64,000 bases of DNA from Flavobacteriales bacterium 34_180_T64 (GCA_002162765.1 MAAR01000017.1:124001-188000); one strand, 5' to 3'; shown: positions 24,436 through 34,969, counted from the stretch's first letter. The notes: generated by a model not told the origin, from the sequence alone. Translations and numbers: made by a program.

Positions 24436-26772
24436 CTAGTTTTTTTCATTTTTTACTTTATTTACAAACGAACTCAGGTTGGTTGCATAGCCCACCATCA
24501 TTTGCGGAAACACTTTATAACTGCCTAAATTATAATGTCCGCCTATCCTAAAGTATACTCCTGCATTGCTTTCATCCGAATTGGTTAAGGAATATATATT
24601 TGCCATTACCTTGAGATTTGGTGAGTTATTGGTTGTTGAAAAATCGACGTCGTTTTTATTCGTACCATTTGCTCGGAACCAGTTCAATCCGATAGATAAA
24701 TCTGCTCCAACACTGGATTGTGGTCTAATTTCAAAGTTTATTTCAGCTTCTTGACCAATAGAAAACACTTGGAATCCTTTAAGTTCTGTATTAACAGGTG
24801 CTGTAGCACTATCTTGTGTTCTCAAATTGTATTCAACACCTGTTCTTAAAAATCGCAAGCCATATCGTAAATGAATAAAGGTAGAAGCACCTTTCCATTC
24901 AAAGGTGTATGGTGTTATCAGAATTCCTGCATCAATATTATTATTAGATAGTAAATTGAAATTATCAGTAGTAAATAATTCGGCGTTAGTATCTGAGGTT
25001 TCATCAGCGTCAGATGAATCCTCTAGAGTAACTTTTCGTGAACTATTTTCAAACCCACTAAAGAGATTCAAAGAGGCGTAAGCGGTTACATTATCAAACC
25101 ACGTGTTTCTTCGAATATTTCTAAGATTAAAAGGGATTCGGATGCGTCCTTCTGCCACAATTAAACTATTACTACTGTTGGTATTTAAACCTAAGAAATC
25201 CGAGAAGAAAATACCAGTAAAATAATCCCCGATTTTCCTTTCTTTAACTTTGACACTATCATCCGCAACCACTTTAATCTCACCATTTTTAACCGCATAA
25301 TTGTATTTGTTGTACGGTAAAAAATCCAGCACATCATCATAATAATAGTTGTACTCATTTCCGTCTTCGTCAGTAAATGAATTTGTTTGAGAACGATTAT
25401 TTAATTCCCGTAAAGGAAGGCTATACATTCTATTGATTAGTACTCTTGTTTTATCATCTTCATCGGTACTTAACCTTCCTATAATAGTAATATTATCAGC
25501 ACGATTATTAAAAAAGTGCACATTTACCGAATCGACTTCTAATTCTACTGTGTCAATCCTAATAAATTTACCTGTGCGTTTTGGTGTATATGTATTTCTC
25601 AGGCGCCAATTTTTTTCATAAACGATGGATGAATCAATTTTGTATTTTACATCTTCAGATTCTTTATCCTCTTTATTTTCAATTTTTGTCTTTTTTATCG
25701 TGTATTTAATTCTTTGCAGATATAAAGGCACTTTTTTATTTAATACCATTTGTCCGCTATAGGTAGTTTTAGCATTCATCTGTTTATCGATTTCACTAGC
25801 CAGGTCATCTTCAAATCGTTTTTTGGTATCGGTAGCAATCTTGGTTTCGTTTTTGGTTTTAATCATATGATAGATTTTACCTAAGGTTGCCTTATTTAAT
25901 TCGTTATCCTTAAACATTTTATGTTGCGAAATCATGCCACCAACAAACTCCGATTCAGAAATACTTTTATCGAATTCACCATAACGTTTGGCGTTTGAAG
26001 GTTTCTCGGTTGTTCTATAAACTTTTAAATGCAATTTATCATTCAGTAATAGCAAAAAATTATAAGTAAACGTACTGTCTTCGTCTGCAGAGCTCTTTAA
26101 TTTTTGAGTAGTTAACAATGAATAAGTTTCATCCTTTGAGATGGATTCGGTGTATAATTCTTGCAATAAATTTGTGAATTTTCCTCCTATTTCTTTCGCA
26201 TAATATTTAGCAATCTTGACTTTAATTTTATTTAATTCCTCTTTTACTTTAGTTTTAAGACCATCCAAATTTGAAACTAAACTATCTGGTATTGAGACTG
26301 GAGTTGACAACACATCTTTATTGCTTAACTCATATGCATTGGTCGATTTCTTAATTTTGAACTCAGGAAATTCATCAGGTTCATCACTGAATTTTATGGT
26401 TTTCTCTGAACCTTCAGTATTGAGAATGGTACTGTCCAATTCAATTTTTGCTTCATTATAATCCATGCTTTCAAGTTCTGAGAGCTTTTTGCTTTTATTA
26501 AACATTTTAAAACTATAGGTAGCAACATTTTCATCCAATGTGTTCCTTAAAGCTTCAAGAAAAGCAAACTCCCCTTCCTCTTTAATAACTTTCTCTTTAC
26601 ATTCCTTTTCAGAATCTGAAGTATGCTCACATATCATAAAGGCGTCGGTAGCTTGATTAAAACTGACACTAAACGTCTTTCCTAAAATTTCGGTAGTTTT
26701 TGATTTTTGCGAATAGGTAGAAAATGATACTAACAATAAAAAAGTCAGCATTTTAATGAATGAGATTTTCAT
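24436..26772 (-). CDS. Large exported protein with C-terminal barrel-like region, patatin partner
   Basis: A 778-residue protein with a signal peptide (to about residue 21, FSTYSQ). Residues 30-350 are Lys/Glu-rich and helical. Residues 350-540 are beta-rich. From about 545 to the end, alternating aromatic/polar stretches (WFDNVTAYASLNLFSGF, STFIHLRYGLRFLRTGVEYNL, GVYFRIGGHYNLGSYKVF) look like an outer-membrane barrel of roughly ten strands. I know no family. It is three bases upstream of the patatin gene, which suggests a shared envelope function. Confidence 0.65.
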   Translation of the reverse strand: MKISFIKMLTFLLLVSFSTYSQKSKTTEILGKTFSVSFNQATDAFMICEHTSDSEKECKEKVIKEEGEFAFLEALRNTLDENVATYSFKMFNKSKKLSELESMDYNEAKIELDSTILNTEGSEKTIKFSDEPDEFPEFKIKKSTNAYELSNKDVLSTPVSIPDSLVSNLDGLKTKVKEELNKIKVKIAKYYAKEIGGKFTNLLQELYTESISKDETYSLLTTQKLKSSADEDSTFTYNFLLLLNDKLHLKVYRTTEKPSNAKRYGEFDKSISESEFVGGMISQHKMFKDNELNKATLGKIYHMIKTKNETKIATDTKKRFEDDLASEIDKQMNAKTTYSGQMVLNKKVPLYLQRIKYTIKKTKIENKEDKESEDVKYKIDSSIVYEKNWRLRNTYTPKRTGKFIRIDTVELEVDSVNVHFFNNRADNITIIGRLSTDEDDKTRVLINRMYSLPLRELNNRSQTNSFTDEDGNEYNYYYDDVLDFLPYNKYNYAVKNGEIKVVADDSVKVKERKIGDYFTGIFFSDFLGLNTNSSNSLIVAEGRIRIPFNLRNIRRNTWFDNVTAYASLNLFSGFENSSRKVTLEDSSDADETSDTNAELFTTDNFNLLSNNNIDAGILITPYTFEWKGASTFIHLRYGLRFLRTGVEYNLRTQDSATAPVNTELKGFQVFSIGQEAEINFEIRPQSSVGADLSIGLNWFRANGTNKNDVDFSTTNNSPNLKVMANIYSLTNSDESNAGVYFRIGGHYNLGSYKVFPQMMVGYATNLSSFVNKVKNEKN

Positions 26773-26981
26773 CTTTGATCAGTTTTAATTAATAGCTAAG
26801 CATTTGCAAAGTTTAATGCATACAACTGAATACCACGAAATGATGTGAAATCCTTAAAAGTTGGTGTCAACAACAATTAAATTAATCGAGCCCTTAAAGG
26901 AAATTGAGCTCTCAAAGAGAATGAGTTAAAGCTAGTAAAAAAAAATGGACTGAACTAATAATTTTCAGTATGTACAAAAAG

Positions 26982-27011
26982 CAAACCATTGTGTATGAAC
27001 ACAATGGTTTG
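26982..27011 (-). terminator. Terminator of TPR serine hydrolase gene
   Basis: Perfect twelve-base inverted repeat CAAACCATTGTG / CACAATGGTTTG with a six-base loop, followed on the minus strand by CTTTTTG. It lies 22 bases past the stop codon. Confidence 0.8.
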
Positions 27012-27033
27012 TCATTCTTCTATGTATAAAAGG

Positions 27034-28755
27034 TTATTCTACTTTAATTCCTGGCATATCTTGTCCGCCTTGATGTAAGATCAAACTTTCTATGCCATCG
27101 TTCTCAGTAGCAGGATTAAAAGTTATGCTAGCCGTAACAACTTTTAAATAAAACTCATGTTCCGCAGATGGGAAAACTTCAAATTGAGGTTGTCCTGTTG
27201 CTTGGATTAATAATTTGCTACCTTCCTTAGTAACTGTAATAAAAAAGTCTGGTGAAAGTTGATACTTCCCAACATAGGTATCTAACACCGTTTCAGAAAC
27301 TTCATATGCTTTTTCGAACGCAGAGGTGTCTTCACCCATTGTCTTCAACACTTGAATAGCGTTTTCATTTACGGCATTGAATTCAAGGGATTTTCTATAA
27401 TTGGTGACTGCTAATGCTGTATCTCCCTTAGTTAAATATGCTTCACCTAAAGAATCGTAAGGATTAAAAGCTTTTGGATACATTTCTATATTCAGTTTAA
27501 AAATGGCTAAAGCTGCATCCATGTTCTCTTTCGCTAACAGTGCATATCCTAATTGGTTTAATTCGCCTTCATTAAAATTATAAGCTTCATTGTTTTCTGT
27601 TTTTGTTTTCTTATAAAGTGCTAATCCTGCCTCTAGTCCATTGGTTTCAATCTCCGCTTCCATCGCATTGGCAATTGACATTTTAGGCATTTTTAGTTCA
27701 AAAGTATCATCAAGGATTTTAAATCCGATGTCATTAATATTTCTTTGAGAATTCGTTAAAACAACAACTCCTGTTGTAGTTCCTTCTAAAAAGCCTGCAA
27801 AAGAGATGTAACCTCCTGTACCTCCATTATGCCAAACTACTTTATCATCATCTAAAGCGTAGTGCCATCCTAAGCCTATTGAAAAATCTTGCTCTTCATT
27901 ACTATAAGCTTTTTTATGAGATAATTGCATAGCCTCATATAATGGCCCTTTAGTAACGCCCATGTTTGCTTTGACATATTTTACCATATCAGTTGCTGTT
28001 GAACGGATTGCTCCTGCTCCTGCCAATGCTGGTAAGTCCCAGTTTTCAACTTGGTTTCCGTTAGCATGTCCATAAGCCAAATGCTTTTTCATATCATCTG
28101 TAAACACAACTCTGGTATTATTCATATCATATACATTTGCGATTCGATCAACCATTATTTCTTCATACGTTTTACCATATTGCAATTCTAAAAGATGTCC
28201 TAGAATACCCATAGCAATATTTGAATACTCGAAACGTTCGCCAATATCACGGGTTAATTCTAAACCTGAAATATACTCATATGCCATGTCAATCGTATAA
28301 TCTGCAAACGGATTATTTGGATTAGAAGGTGCAAAGTTACTAGGCATTCTTGGTATACTAGATGAATGCGTAGCGACATCTTTAATGGTGATTTCACGTC
28401 CGTTTCGACTTGGCACTTTAACATGTTCTGGTAAATATTTTGAAATAGGATCAGAAAGACTCATTCTTCCTTTCAGGATTTCATCAGCAATCATGATTGT
28501 TGTAAAGGTTTTTGTAATTGAACCAATTTCGAAGACTGAAAATTCATCAACATTACTTCCATTTTCCAGTGCTGTTTTACCATAGCTAAAAAATTCAACA
28601 TCATCTCCATTAATAAGAGCAACCACGATTCCTACATTTAAACCTTTGTCAATTCGTGTCTTGATATGGTCTTGCACTTCTGCCGATATTTTATGTTGAG
28701 CTTGGACTGTAATTCCAATAAAAATAAAACCTAATAATAAAATAATATTTTTCAT
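27034..28755 (-). CDS. Secreted beta-lactamase-fold serine hydrolase with TPR-like region
   Basis: A 573-residue exported protein. Signal peptide to about residue 19 (ITVQAQ). The S12/class C domain spans about 25-350, with SxxK in GSITKTFT (about 78), YxN in YSNIAMG (about 177) and HNGGTGGY in place of HGG. A TPR-like helical region lies at 360-470 (FNPYDSLGEAYLTKGDTALAVTNYRKSLEF). A DUF3471-like C-terminal domain ends in LILHQGGQDMPG. It is likely a D-alanyl peptidase or esterase relative in the periplasm; the substrate is unknown. It has a strong hairpin terminator. Confidence 0.86.
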   Translation of the reverse strand: MKNIILLLGFIFIGITVQAQHKISAEVQDHIKTRIDKGLNVGIVVALINGDDVEFFSYGKTALENGSNVDEFSVFEIGSITKTFTTIMIADEILKGRMSLSDPISKYLPEHVKVPSRNGREITIKDVATHSSSIPRMPSNFAPSNPNNPFADYTIDMAYEYISGLELTRDIGERFEYSNIAMGILGHLLELQYGKTYEEIMVDRIANVYDMNNTRVVFTDDMKKHLAYGHANGNQVENWDLPALAGAGAIRSTATDMVKYVKANMGVTKGPLYEAMQLSHKKAYSNEEQDFSIGLGWHYALDDDKVVWHNGGTGGYISFAGFLEGTTTGVVVLTNSQRNINDIGFKILDDTFELKMPKMSIANAMEAEIETNGLEAGLALYKKTKTENNEAYNFNEGELNQLGYALLAKENMDAALAIFKLNIEMYPKAFNPYDSLGEAYLTKGDTALAVTNYRKSLEFNAVNENAIQVLKTMGEDTSAFEKAYEVSETVLDTYVGKYQLSPDFFITVTKEGSKLLIQATGQPQFEVFPSAEHEFYLKVVTASITFNPATENDGIESLILHQGGQDMPGIKVE

Positions 28756-28874
28756 AATTAAAAAGTGATGATTAGAGATTAGTTACGCCATTACACTTTA
28801 AATACTGAATTGAATTAAAGTCCAAATAGCGATTGTATTTTCATATGACGTCGACAAAAACGTATTGTTACAAT

Positions 28875-30782
28875 TTAAAGCGCATTATCCATTATATCTT
28901 GCACAACTTCAGGATTTAACAAGGTACTTGTATCACCTAAATTACTGGTGTCATTATGTGCAATTTTGCGCAATATACGTCTCATAATTTTTCCTGAACG
29001 TGTTTTAGGTAACCCACTAGTAAATTGAATTTTATCCAGTTTTGCAATTGGTCCTATATGTTCCGTAATTATTTGATTTATTTCTTTACGTAAATTGTCA
29101 TGCCTTCTCGACTCACCCGTATCTTTTAAGGTCACATAACCATAAAGGGCACTTCCTTTAACATCGTGAGGAAATCCAACAATAGCAGACTCTGCAACGG
29201 CAGGATGTTCATTAATGGCATCTTCAATTGGTGCCGTTCCTAAATTATGTCCGGAGACAATAATTACATCGTCAACGCGTCCGGTTATTCTATAATAACC
29301 AACCTCATCTCGTAATGCACCATCTCCAGTAAAGTACATGTTTTCATATGCTGAGAAATAGGTGTCTTTATAGCGCTGATGATTTCCCCAAATGGTTCTG
29401 GCCATTGATGGCCATGGATATTTAATACATAGGCGTCCATCCACTTGATTTCCAATTAATTCTTTACCATGTTCATCCATCAACGCAGGTTGAATTCCAA
29501 TAAATGGTAATGTTGCGTATGTTGGTTTTGTTGGAGTGACATAAGGAATTGGTGTAATCATAATACCCCCCGTTTCAGTTTGCCACCAGGTATCTACAAT
29601 TGGGCTGTTCTTTTTTCCTATATTATCATTATACCAATGCCATGCTTCTTCATTGATTGGTTCGCCTACAGAACCCAAAACCTTTAGCGATGCTAAGTTA
29701 TATTTTTCAACAAGTTCAGTGCCTTGTTTTGCTAAAGCTCGAATGGCTGTTGGTGCTGTATAAAACTGTGTCACTTTATGCTTTTCTACGATATCCCAAA
29801 AACGTCCAAAATCAGGATAACTTGGGACGCCCTCAAACATCACTGTTGTAGCGCCATTGGCTAGAGGTCCATAAACGATATAACTATGTCCTGTTATCCA
29901 ACCAATATCTGCAGTACACCAATAGATGTCATTCTCTTTATATTGAAATACATTTTTAAAGGTATAGGCCGTATACACCATATAACCAGCTGTTGAGTGC
30001 ACCATTCCTTTTGGCTTTCCTGTGGAACCTGAGGTATATAATATGAACAACGGATCTTCAGCATCCATAACTTCTGCAATGCATTGATCTGATGCCTCAT
30101 CTAACAACTGTTGTAGCCATTGATCACGACCCTCTTTCATCTGAATATCAGAATGAATGCGTTTCGCAACGAGCACAATTTTGACACCGGGACAACGTTC
30201 TAAGGCTTCATCCACAATCCCTTTTAAATCTATAGTTTTTGCACCACGATAAGATCCATCGCTAGTAATCACCATTTTGCAATCGCTATCATTAATTCTA
30301 GTAGATAATGCTGTAGCTGAAAAACCTGCGAATACAACGGAGTGAATCGCGCCTATTCTCGCACAGGCTAAAACTGAAATTGCCAATTCTGGAATCATTG
30401 GTAAATAAATACAAACGCGATCGCCCTTTTTTATCCCTTGTGCTTTTAAAACATTAGCAAATTTATTGACACGATGGTACAATTGGAGATAGGTAATATG
30501 CTCAGCAGACTTACTAGGATCATTAGGTTCAAATAATATTGCGGTCTTGTCTCCTCTAGTGGCCAAATGCCTATCGATACAATTTTCAGTAATATTAAGC
30601 TGTGCGCCTTCAAACCATTTAACTTCTGGTTTTGAAAAATCCCAGCGTAACACATGATTCCATTTTTTGCGCCAAAGGAACTGCTCTTCAGCAATTTCTT
30701 CCCAAAACAACTCCGGATTACGTATCGATTTTCTATAAACTTGATAATATTCTTCTAAATGTTTTATATGATAATTACTCAT
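28875..30782 (-). CDS. acs: Acetyl-CoA synthetase
   Basis: A 635-residue adenylate-forming enzyme that makes acetyl-CoA from acetate, ATP and CoA. The core motif YTSGSTGKPKGMVHS (about 250), TWWQTETGG (about 397), YFTGDGA (about 480) and the C-terminal KTRSGKIMRRILRKIA with the acetylatable Lys (about 595) are all intact. The acetate symporter gene lies just upstream on the same strand, 110 bases away, so uptake and activation of acetate are paired. Confidence 0.95.
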   Translation of the reverse strand: MSNYHIKHLEEYYQVYRKSIRNPELFWEEIAEEQFLWRKKWNHVLRWDFSKPEVKWFEGAQLNITENCIDRHLATRGDKTAILFEPNDPSKSAEHITYLQLYHRVNKFANVLKAQGIKKGDRVCIYLPMIPELAISVLACARIGAIHSVVFAGFSATALSTRINDSDCKMVITSDGSYRGAKTIDLKGIVDEALERCPGVKIVLVAKRIHSDIQMKEGRDQWLQQLLDEASDQCIAEVMDAEDPLFILYTSGSTGKPKGMVHSTAGYMVYTAYTFKNVFQYKENDIYWCTADIGWITGHSYIVYGPLANGATTVMFEGVPSYPDFGRFWDIVEKHKVTQFYTAPTAIRALAKQGTELVEKYNLASLKVLGSVGEPINEEAWHWYNDNIGKKNSPIVDTWWQTETGGIMITPIPYVTPTKPTYATLPFIGIQPALMDEHGKELIGNQVDGRLCIKYPWPSMARTIWGNHQRYKDTYFSAYENMYFTGDGALRDEVGYYRITGRVDDVIIVSGHNLGTAPIEDAINEHPAVAESAIVGFPHDVKGSALYGYVTLKDTGESRRHDNLRKEINQIITEHIGPIAKLDKIQFTSGLPKTRSGKIMRRILRKIAHNDTSNLGDTSTLLNPEVVQDIMDNAL

Positions 30783-30892
30783 GTATTTCGTTTTGAAATA
30801 TTCAACATATTCATCATGTTGAACGATTTTTTTGTGAGCTATCTAAAGTACTAAATTTATTATTATCTGCTAATTTCCTTTGCCCCATTGCA

Positions 30893-32623
30893 TTAATGTT
30901 TAGCTGCTGAACCTGCACTACTTGGAATTCTAATATCTTCAACTAGGTCTTGTACTTCTTTTGGAGGTGCTTTTGTAAACTTCATGATAATTATAGACAC
31001 GGAAAAATTCAGGAGCATGGCAATAGAACCAAACCCTTCAGGAGAAATTCCAAACCACCATTCACTTTTATTTGGAACCACATCGTCGAACCAACCCAAT
31101 TTGTATTTCATCATGTATAACAGCATGGTAAAAATACCCACGAGCATTCCAGCAATAGCACCTTCTTTATTCATTCGTTTATAAAAAACACCTAAAATGA
31201 TGGCAGGAAAAAAGGAAGCTGCTGCCAAACCAAAAGCCAATGCCACAACGGCTGCCACAAAACCAGGTGGATTAATACCAAAATAGCCTGCCACACAAAC
31301 CGCTCCAACGGCCGAAATTCGTGCAGCAATTAATTCATTTTTCTCTGAAATATCTGGATCAATTACTTTCTTAATTAAATCGTGTGAAACGGAAGCTGAG
31401 ATAACTAACAACAATCCTGCGGCAGTTGAAAGCGCAGCTGCTAGTCCTCCAGCAGCCACAAGTGCAATTACCCAATTTGGAAGCTTTGCTATTTCTGGGT
31501 TGGCCAAAACCATGATATCACGATCCACTACCAATTCATTAGTTTCCTTATCAGCGACATATTGAATTAGTCCATCATTATTTTTATCGGTGAAGGTTAT
31601 TAATCCTGTTGTTTCCCATTTTTTAAACCACTCAGGAACGTCAGCATATGCTTTATTTGATACAGTTTCAATCAAATTCGTTCTCGCAAAAACAGCAACA
31701 GCTGGAGCCGTGGAATATAAAATTACAATTAGCAGCAAGGCAATACCTGCCGATTTACGTGCATCTTTAACCCGTTTCACGGTGAAAAATCTAACAATAA
31801 CATGAGGCAGTCCTGCTGTTCCAACCATTAAAGCAAGGGTAATAGCAAATACATCTATAAGTGATTTCGAGCCTTCCGTATATTCAGCAAATCCTAATTC
31901 AGTGCTGAGTCCATCTAATTTATCTAAAAGATAGGTCCCAGAACCATCAGACAATTCGCTTCCAAATCCAATTTGTGGGATAGGATTTCCCGTCATTTGG
32001 ATTGAAATGAAAATTGCAGGTACCATAAACGCAAAAATGAGCACGCAATATTGTGCAACTTGCGTATAGGTGATGCCTTTCATTCCTCCAAGAACTGCGT
32101 AGAACAATACGATAAGCATTCCAATGATAACTCCAGTATTGATATCGACTTCTAAAAATCTTGAAAATACAATTCCAACGCCACGCATTTGACCTGCCAC
32201 GTATGTAAAAGAAATGAGCAATGCACAAAATACGGCAACAATACGCGCCGAATTCGAATAGTAACGGTCACCTATAAAATCTGGAACTGTGAACTTTCCA
32301 AACTTTCGCAAATAAGGCGCTAACAACAATGCCAATAGTACATAGCCTCCTGTCCATCCCATTAAATAAACAGCGCCATCATAACCTGCAAAAGAAATGA
32401 TACCAGCCATAGAAATAAAAGAAGCTGCACTCATCCAATCCGCTGCAGTTGCCATTCCATTAGCCCATGGAGATACACTACCGCCTGCTACATAAAAATC
32501 TTTGGTGGAACTGGCTCTAGACCAAATGGCAATTCCTATATATAGTGCAAAGGTAATTCCAACCAGAATGTAGGTCCATTTTTGCACACTTATGACCTCA
32601 ATCAAATTTAAACTAATTGTCAT
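30893..32623 (-). CDS. Cation/acetate-type sodium:solute symporter
   Basis: An SSS-family permease of about 576 residues with 13 or so membrane segments, of the ActP-like group that pairs with DUF4212 subunits. Signature pieces are SSTKDFYVAGGSVSPWANGMATAADWMSAASF near the N-terminus and FAAVVALAFGLAAASFFPAIILG late. I chose the ATG at 32623; an ATG at 32629 and a TTG at 32641 are alternatives. All overlap the DUF4212 stop (by 11 to 29 bases), indicating coupled translation. The position before acs supports acetate as substrate. Confidence 0.9.
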   Translation of the reverse strand: MTISLNLIEVISVQKWTYILVGITFALYIGIAIWSRASSTKDFYVAGGSVSPWANGMATAADWMSAASFISMAGIISFAGYDGAVYLMGWTGGYVLLALLLAPYLRKFGKFTVPDFIGDRYYSNSARIVAVFCALLISFTYVAGQMRGVGIVFSRFLEVDINTGVIIGMLIVLFYAVLGGMKGITYTQVAQYCVLIFAFMVPAIFISIQMTGNPIPQIGFGSELSDGSGTYLLDKLDGLSTELGFAEYTEGSKSLIDVFAITLALMVGTAGLPHVIVRFFTVKRVKDARKSAGIALLLIVILYSTAPAVAVFARTNLIETVSNKAYADVPEWFKKWETTGLITFTDKNNDGLIQYVADKETNELVVDRDIMVLANPEIAKLPNWVIALVAAGGLAAALSTAAGLLLVISASVSHDLIKKVIDPDISEKNELIAARISAVGAVCVAGYFGINPPGFVAAVVALAFGLAAASFFPAIILGVFYKRMNKEGAIAGMLVGIFTMLLYMMKYKLGWFDDVVPNKSEWWFGISPEGFGSIAMLLNFSVSIIIMKFTKAPPKEVQDLVEDIRIPSSAGSAAKH

Positions 32624-32870
32624 AACCATATGTTTTATCAAGTTTGTTCATTAATCGGACATAGACAAATATGAGAATTACAAATATATACATAGACCCT
32701 TGTTGTGCAAACCAAAACCCTAGCTTAAAGCCTCCAAGTTTAATTTCATTTAAGGCATCCTTAAATAAAATTCCAGCACCATAGGAAACTAAAAACCAAA
32801 TACTGAGTAGAATCAGTACATATTTGATGTTTTTTCTCCAATACAATTTGGCCTTATCTGTGTTTTTCAT
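32613..32870 (-). CDS. DUF4212 symporter small subunit
   Basis: An 85-residue protein with two membrane segments (YVLILLSIWFLVSYGAGILF and MYIFVILIFVYVRLM), typical of DUF4212 proteins that accompany SSS permeases. It overlaps the permease start and is presumably required for its assembly or function. It is the first gene of the acetate uptake/activation operon. Confidence 0.9.
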   Translation of the reverse strand: MKNTDKAKLYWRKNIKYVLILLSIWFLVSYGAGILFKDALNEIKLGGFKLGFWFAQQGSMYIFVILIFVYVRLMNKLDKTYGYDN

Positions 32871-33021
32871 GACCTCAAGTTTATATTCTGGATTAAGATA
32901 AAAATTATTATTGACTTCGGTTTATATAGAAGTTTTACTGGTCGAATTGAATCAATTTATAAATTTCAATTAATTCGAATAATATTTTGTATTGAAAGTT
33001 TCTTTTGTGATTGTGATAATT

Positions 33022-33029
33022 TACCTTAG
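33022..33029 (+). promoter_or_regulatory. TACCTTAG promoter-like motif
   Basis: Plus-strand TACCTTAG, 17 bases before the ATG of the transglutaminase-domain gene. It is the same variant seen at 12405, 20358 and 21005. Confidence 0.28.
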
Positions 33030-33046
33030 CGTCTTAACATTTATTT

Positions 33047-34969
33047 ATGACCAAAACTTTATTCTACCTCATCTTTATACTTTCTGTCTCCTTAAACACT
33101 TTCTCACAGAAAAAAATAGATCCTTCAGCTCAGGAAATATACAAAGCCAAAACCTTAAAAGAAAAATATCCAGACGACCCAATTGCATTAGAAGCAAGCA
33201 CAGACTATGTCTCTTTCGATTTTGATAAAAAAACCAAAAAAGTAACCGTATTACACACCATGTCTGAAAGCATGATAAACATGGATTCAAGAGCAGACAT
33301 CCAGAAGTATTGTTTTTATGATGGAGAATCACGTATCGAAGAATTTGAAATTACTTATAAAAACAAACGCGATGCCGGATTTTATATTCGCGACGAAGCG
33401 TATACTAGCAATGATTTATTTCATAATGATTCTAGAGTAAAATATACGGGATTAGATTTTCCACTGAAAGGGTATAAATACAACACTAAGATTGTTAAAG
33501 CCTATGATGATGTGAAATATTTCACCAAGCTGTATTTTAATGACCAATACCCAACAGTAAAAAAAGTGATTAAAATTGAAATTCCTTATTGGTTAGATAT
33601 AGAATTAAAAGAATTGAATTTTGAGGGTTACGATATTAAAAAACACGTGACTAAGGATCCAAAAAAGAAAGTAAATATTCACACATTTACCATTGAAAAT
33701 GTTCCAGCGATGTTTAAGGAAGAAAATGCGCCTGGACCAACCTACATTTATCCTCATATTCTAATATTGGCGAAATCCTATACGTTTAATGAAACGAAAG
33801 AAAACATTTTTAACTCTACTCAAGATTTATACAATTGGTATAAGTCTTTAGTAAATAGTCTTGAGAATGATAACACTTCTATTAAGGCAAAAGTTAAAGA
33901 GCTTACTGAAAATGTAACCAATGATGATGAAAAAATTAAGAACATCTATTATTGGGTACAAGACAACATTAGATACATCGCATTTGAAGATGGGATTGCA
34001 GGATTTAAACCTGATGAAGCTTCCAATGTATTTGACAAAAAATATGGTGATTGTAAAGGCATGGCAAATCTCACAAAGCAAATGCTAATTGAGGCTGGGT
34101 TTGATGCACGATTAACTTGGATTGGTACAAAGCGTATCGCATATGATTACTCTACTCCTAGTCTATCTGTAGACAATCATATGATTTGCTCTTTATTTAA
34201 AGATGGTAAAACTGTCTTTTTAGATGGCACTGAAAAGTTTAATGCTTTTGGTGAATATGCTGATCGTATTCAAGGCAAGCAAGTTTTAATTGAAGATGGA
34301 GACGGATTTACATTACAGTATGTTCCTACTTCCGAGGCCTCGTTTAATAAAGAGCTCATAAACTATACGCTTACTCTTACAGAAGATGAAATGAAAGGCG
34401 TCGTAGAAAAGCGCTACAATGGAGAAAGTAGATCCAGTCTGTTGTATTATTTCCACACCTTGAAAACTGATAAAAAGGATGAGTTTTTAGAATGGTACCT
34501 TAATAAAGGAAATAGTAATATTAAAGTGTCTAACATCAATACTTCCGATTTATTAGATCGCGATTTGAGTATAGATATTTCCTATGATATTGAAATTAAG
34601 AACGCTGTTGCTGCCTTTGATAATGATATTTATATCGATTTAGACATTGATAAACAATTTTCTTCTTACAGTTTTGACAAACGTAAAACCAACTTCATAT
34701 TCAATTCTAAAAAAGACTTAGAATCTACAACACAATTGAATATTCCTTCTGGATATAAGGTTACACATATGCCAGAAGACATTACTGTTTCTAGTAAAAA
34801 CTATGATATATCTGTGCGTTTTTCTCAAAAGGACAACGCCATAGTTTATAAGAAACTATTTAAAATTAAGAATGCAAAAATTGAAACTACAGACTTCGAA
34901 GAATGGAATCAATGCATTGAAAATCTTAATAATATTTACAACGAACAAATTATTTTAACGAAACAATAG
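33047..34969 (+). CDS. Exported DUF3857/transglutaminase-like protein, active-site intact
   Basis: A 640-residue exported protein (signal peptide to about residue 21). A DUF3857 beta domain covers about 50-260, followed by a transglutaminase-like domain with the Cys in YGDCKGMANL (about 334), His in DNHMIC (about 377) and Asp in LDGTEKF (about 392). A C-terminal DUF2569/beta domain follows. The intact Cys-His-Asp triad suggests a periplasmic protease or cross-linking enzyme of unknown substrate. Its paralogue starts four bases after the stop. Confidence 0.85.
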   Translation: MTKTLFYLIFILSVSLNTFSQKKIDPSAQEIYKAKTLKEKYPDDPIALEASTDYVSFDFDKKTKKVTVLHTMSESMINMDSRADIQKYCFYDGESRIEEFEITYKNKRDAGFYIRDEAYTSNDLFHNDSRVKYTGLDFPLKGYKYNTKIVKAYDDVKYFTKLYFNDQYPTVKKVIKIEIPYWLDIELKELNFEGYDIKKHVTKDPKKKVNIHTFTIENVPAMFKEENAPGPTYIYPHILILAKSYTFNETKENIFNSTQDLYNWYKSLVNSLENDNTSIKAKVKELTENVTNDDEKIKNIYYWVQDNIRYIAFEDGIAGFKPDEASNVFDKKYGDCKGMANLTKQMLIEAGFDARLTWIGTKRIAYDYSTPSLSVDNHMICSLFKDGKTVFLDGTEKFNAFGEYADRIQGKQVLIEDGDGFTLQYVPTSEASFNKELINYTLTLTEDEMKGVVEKRYNGESRSSLLYYFHTLKTDKKDEFLEWYLNKGNSNIKVSNINTSDLLDRDLSIDISYDIEIKNAVAAFDNDIYIDLDIDKQFSSYSFDKRKTNFIFNSKKDLESTTQLNIPSGYKVTHMPEDITVSSKNYDISVRFSQKDNAIVYKKLFKIKNAKIETTDFEEWNQCIENLNNIYNEQIILTKQ

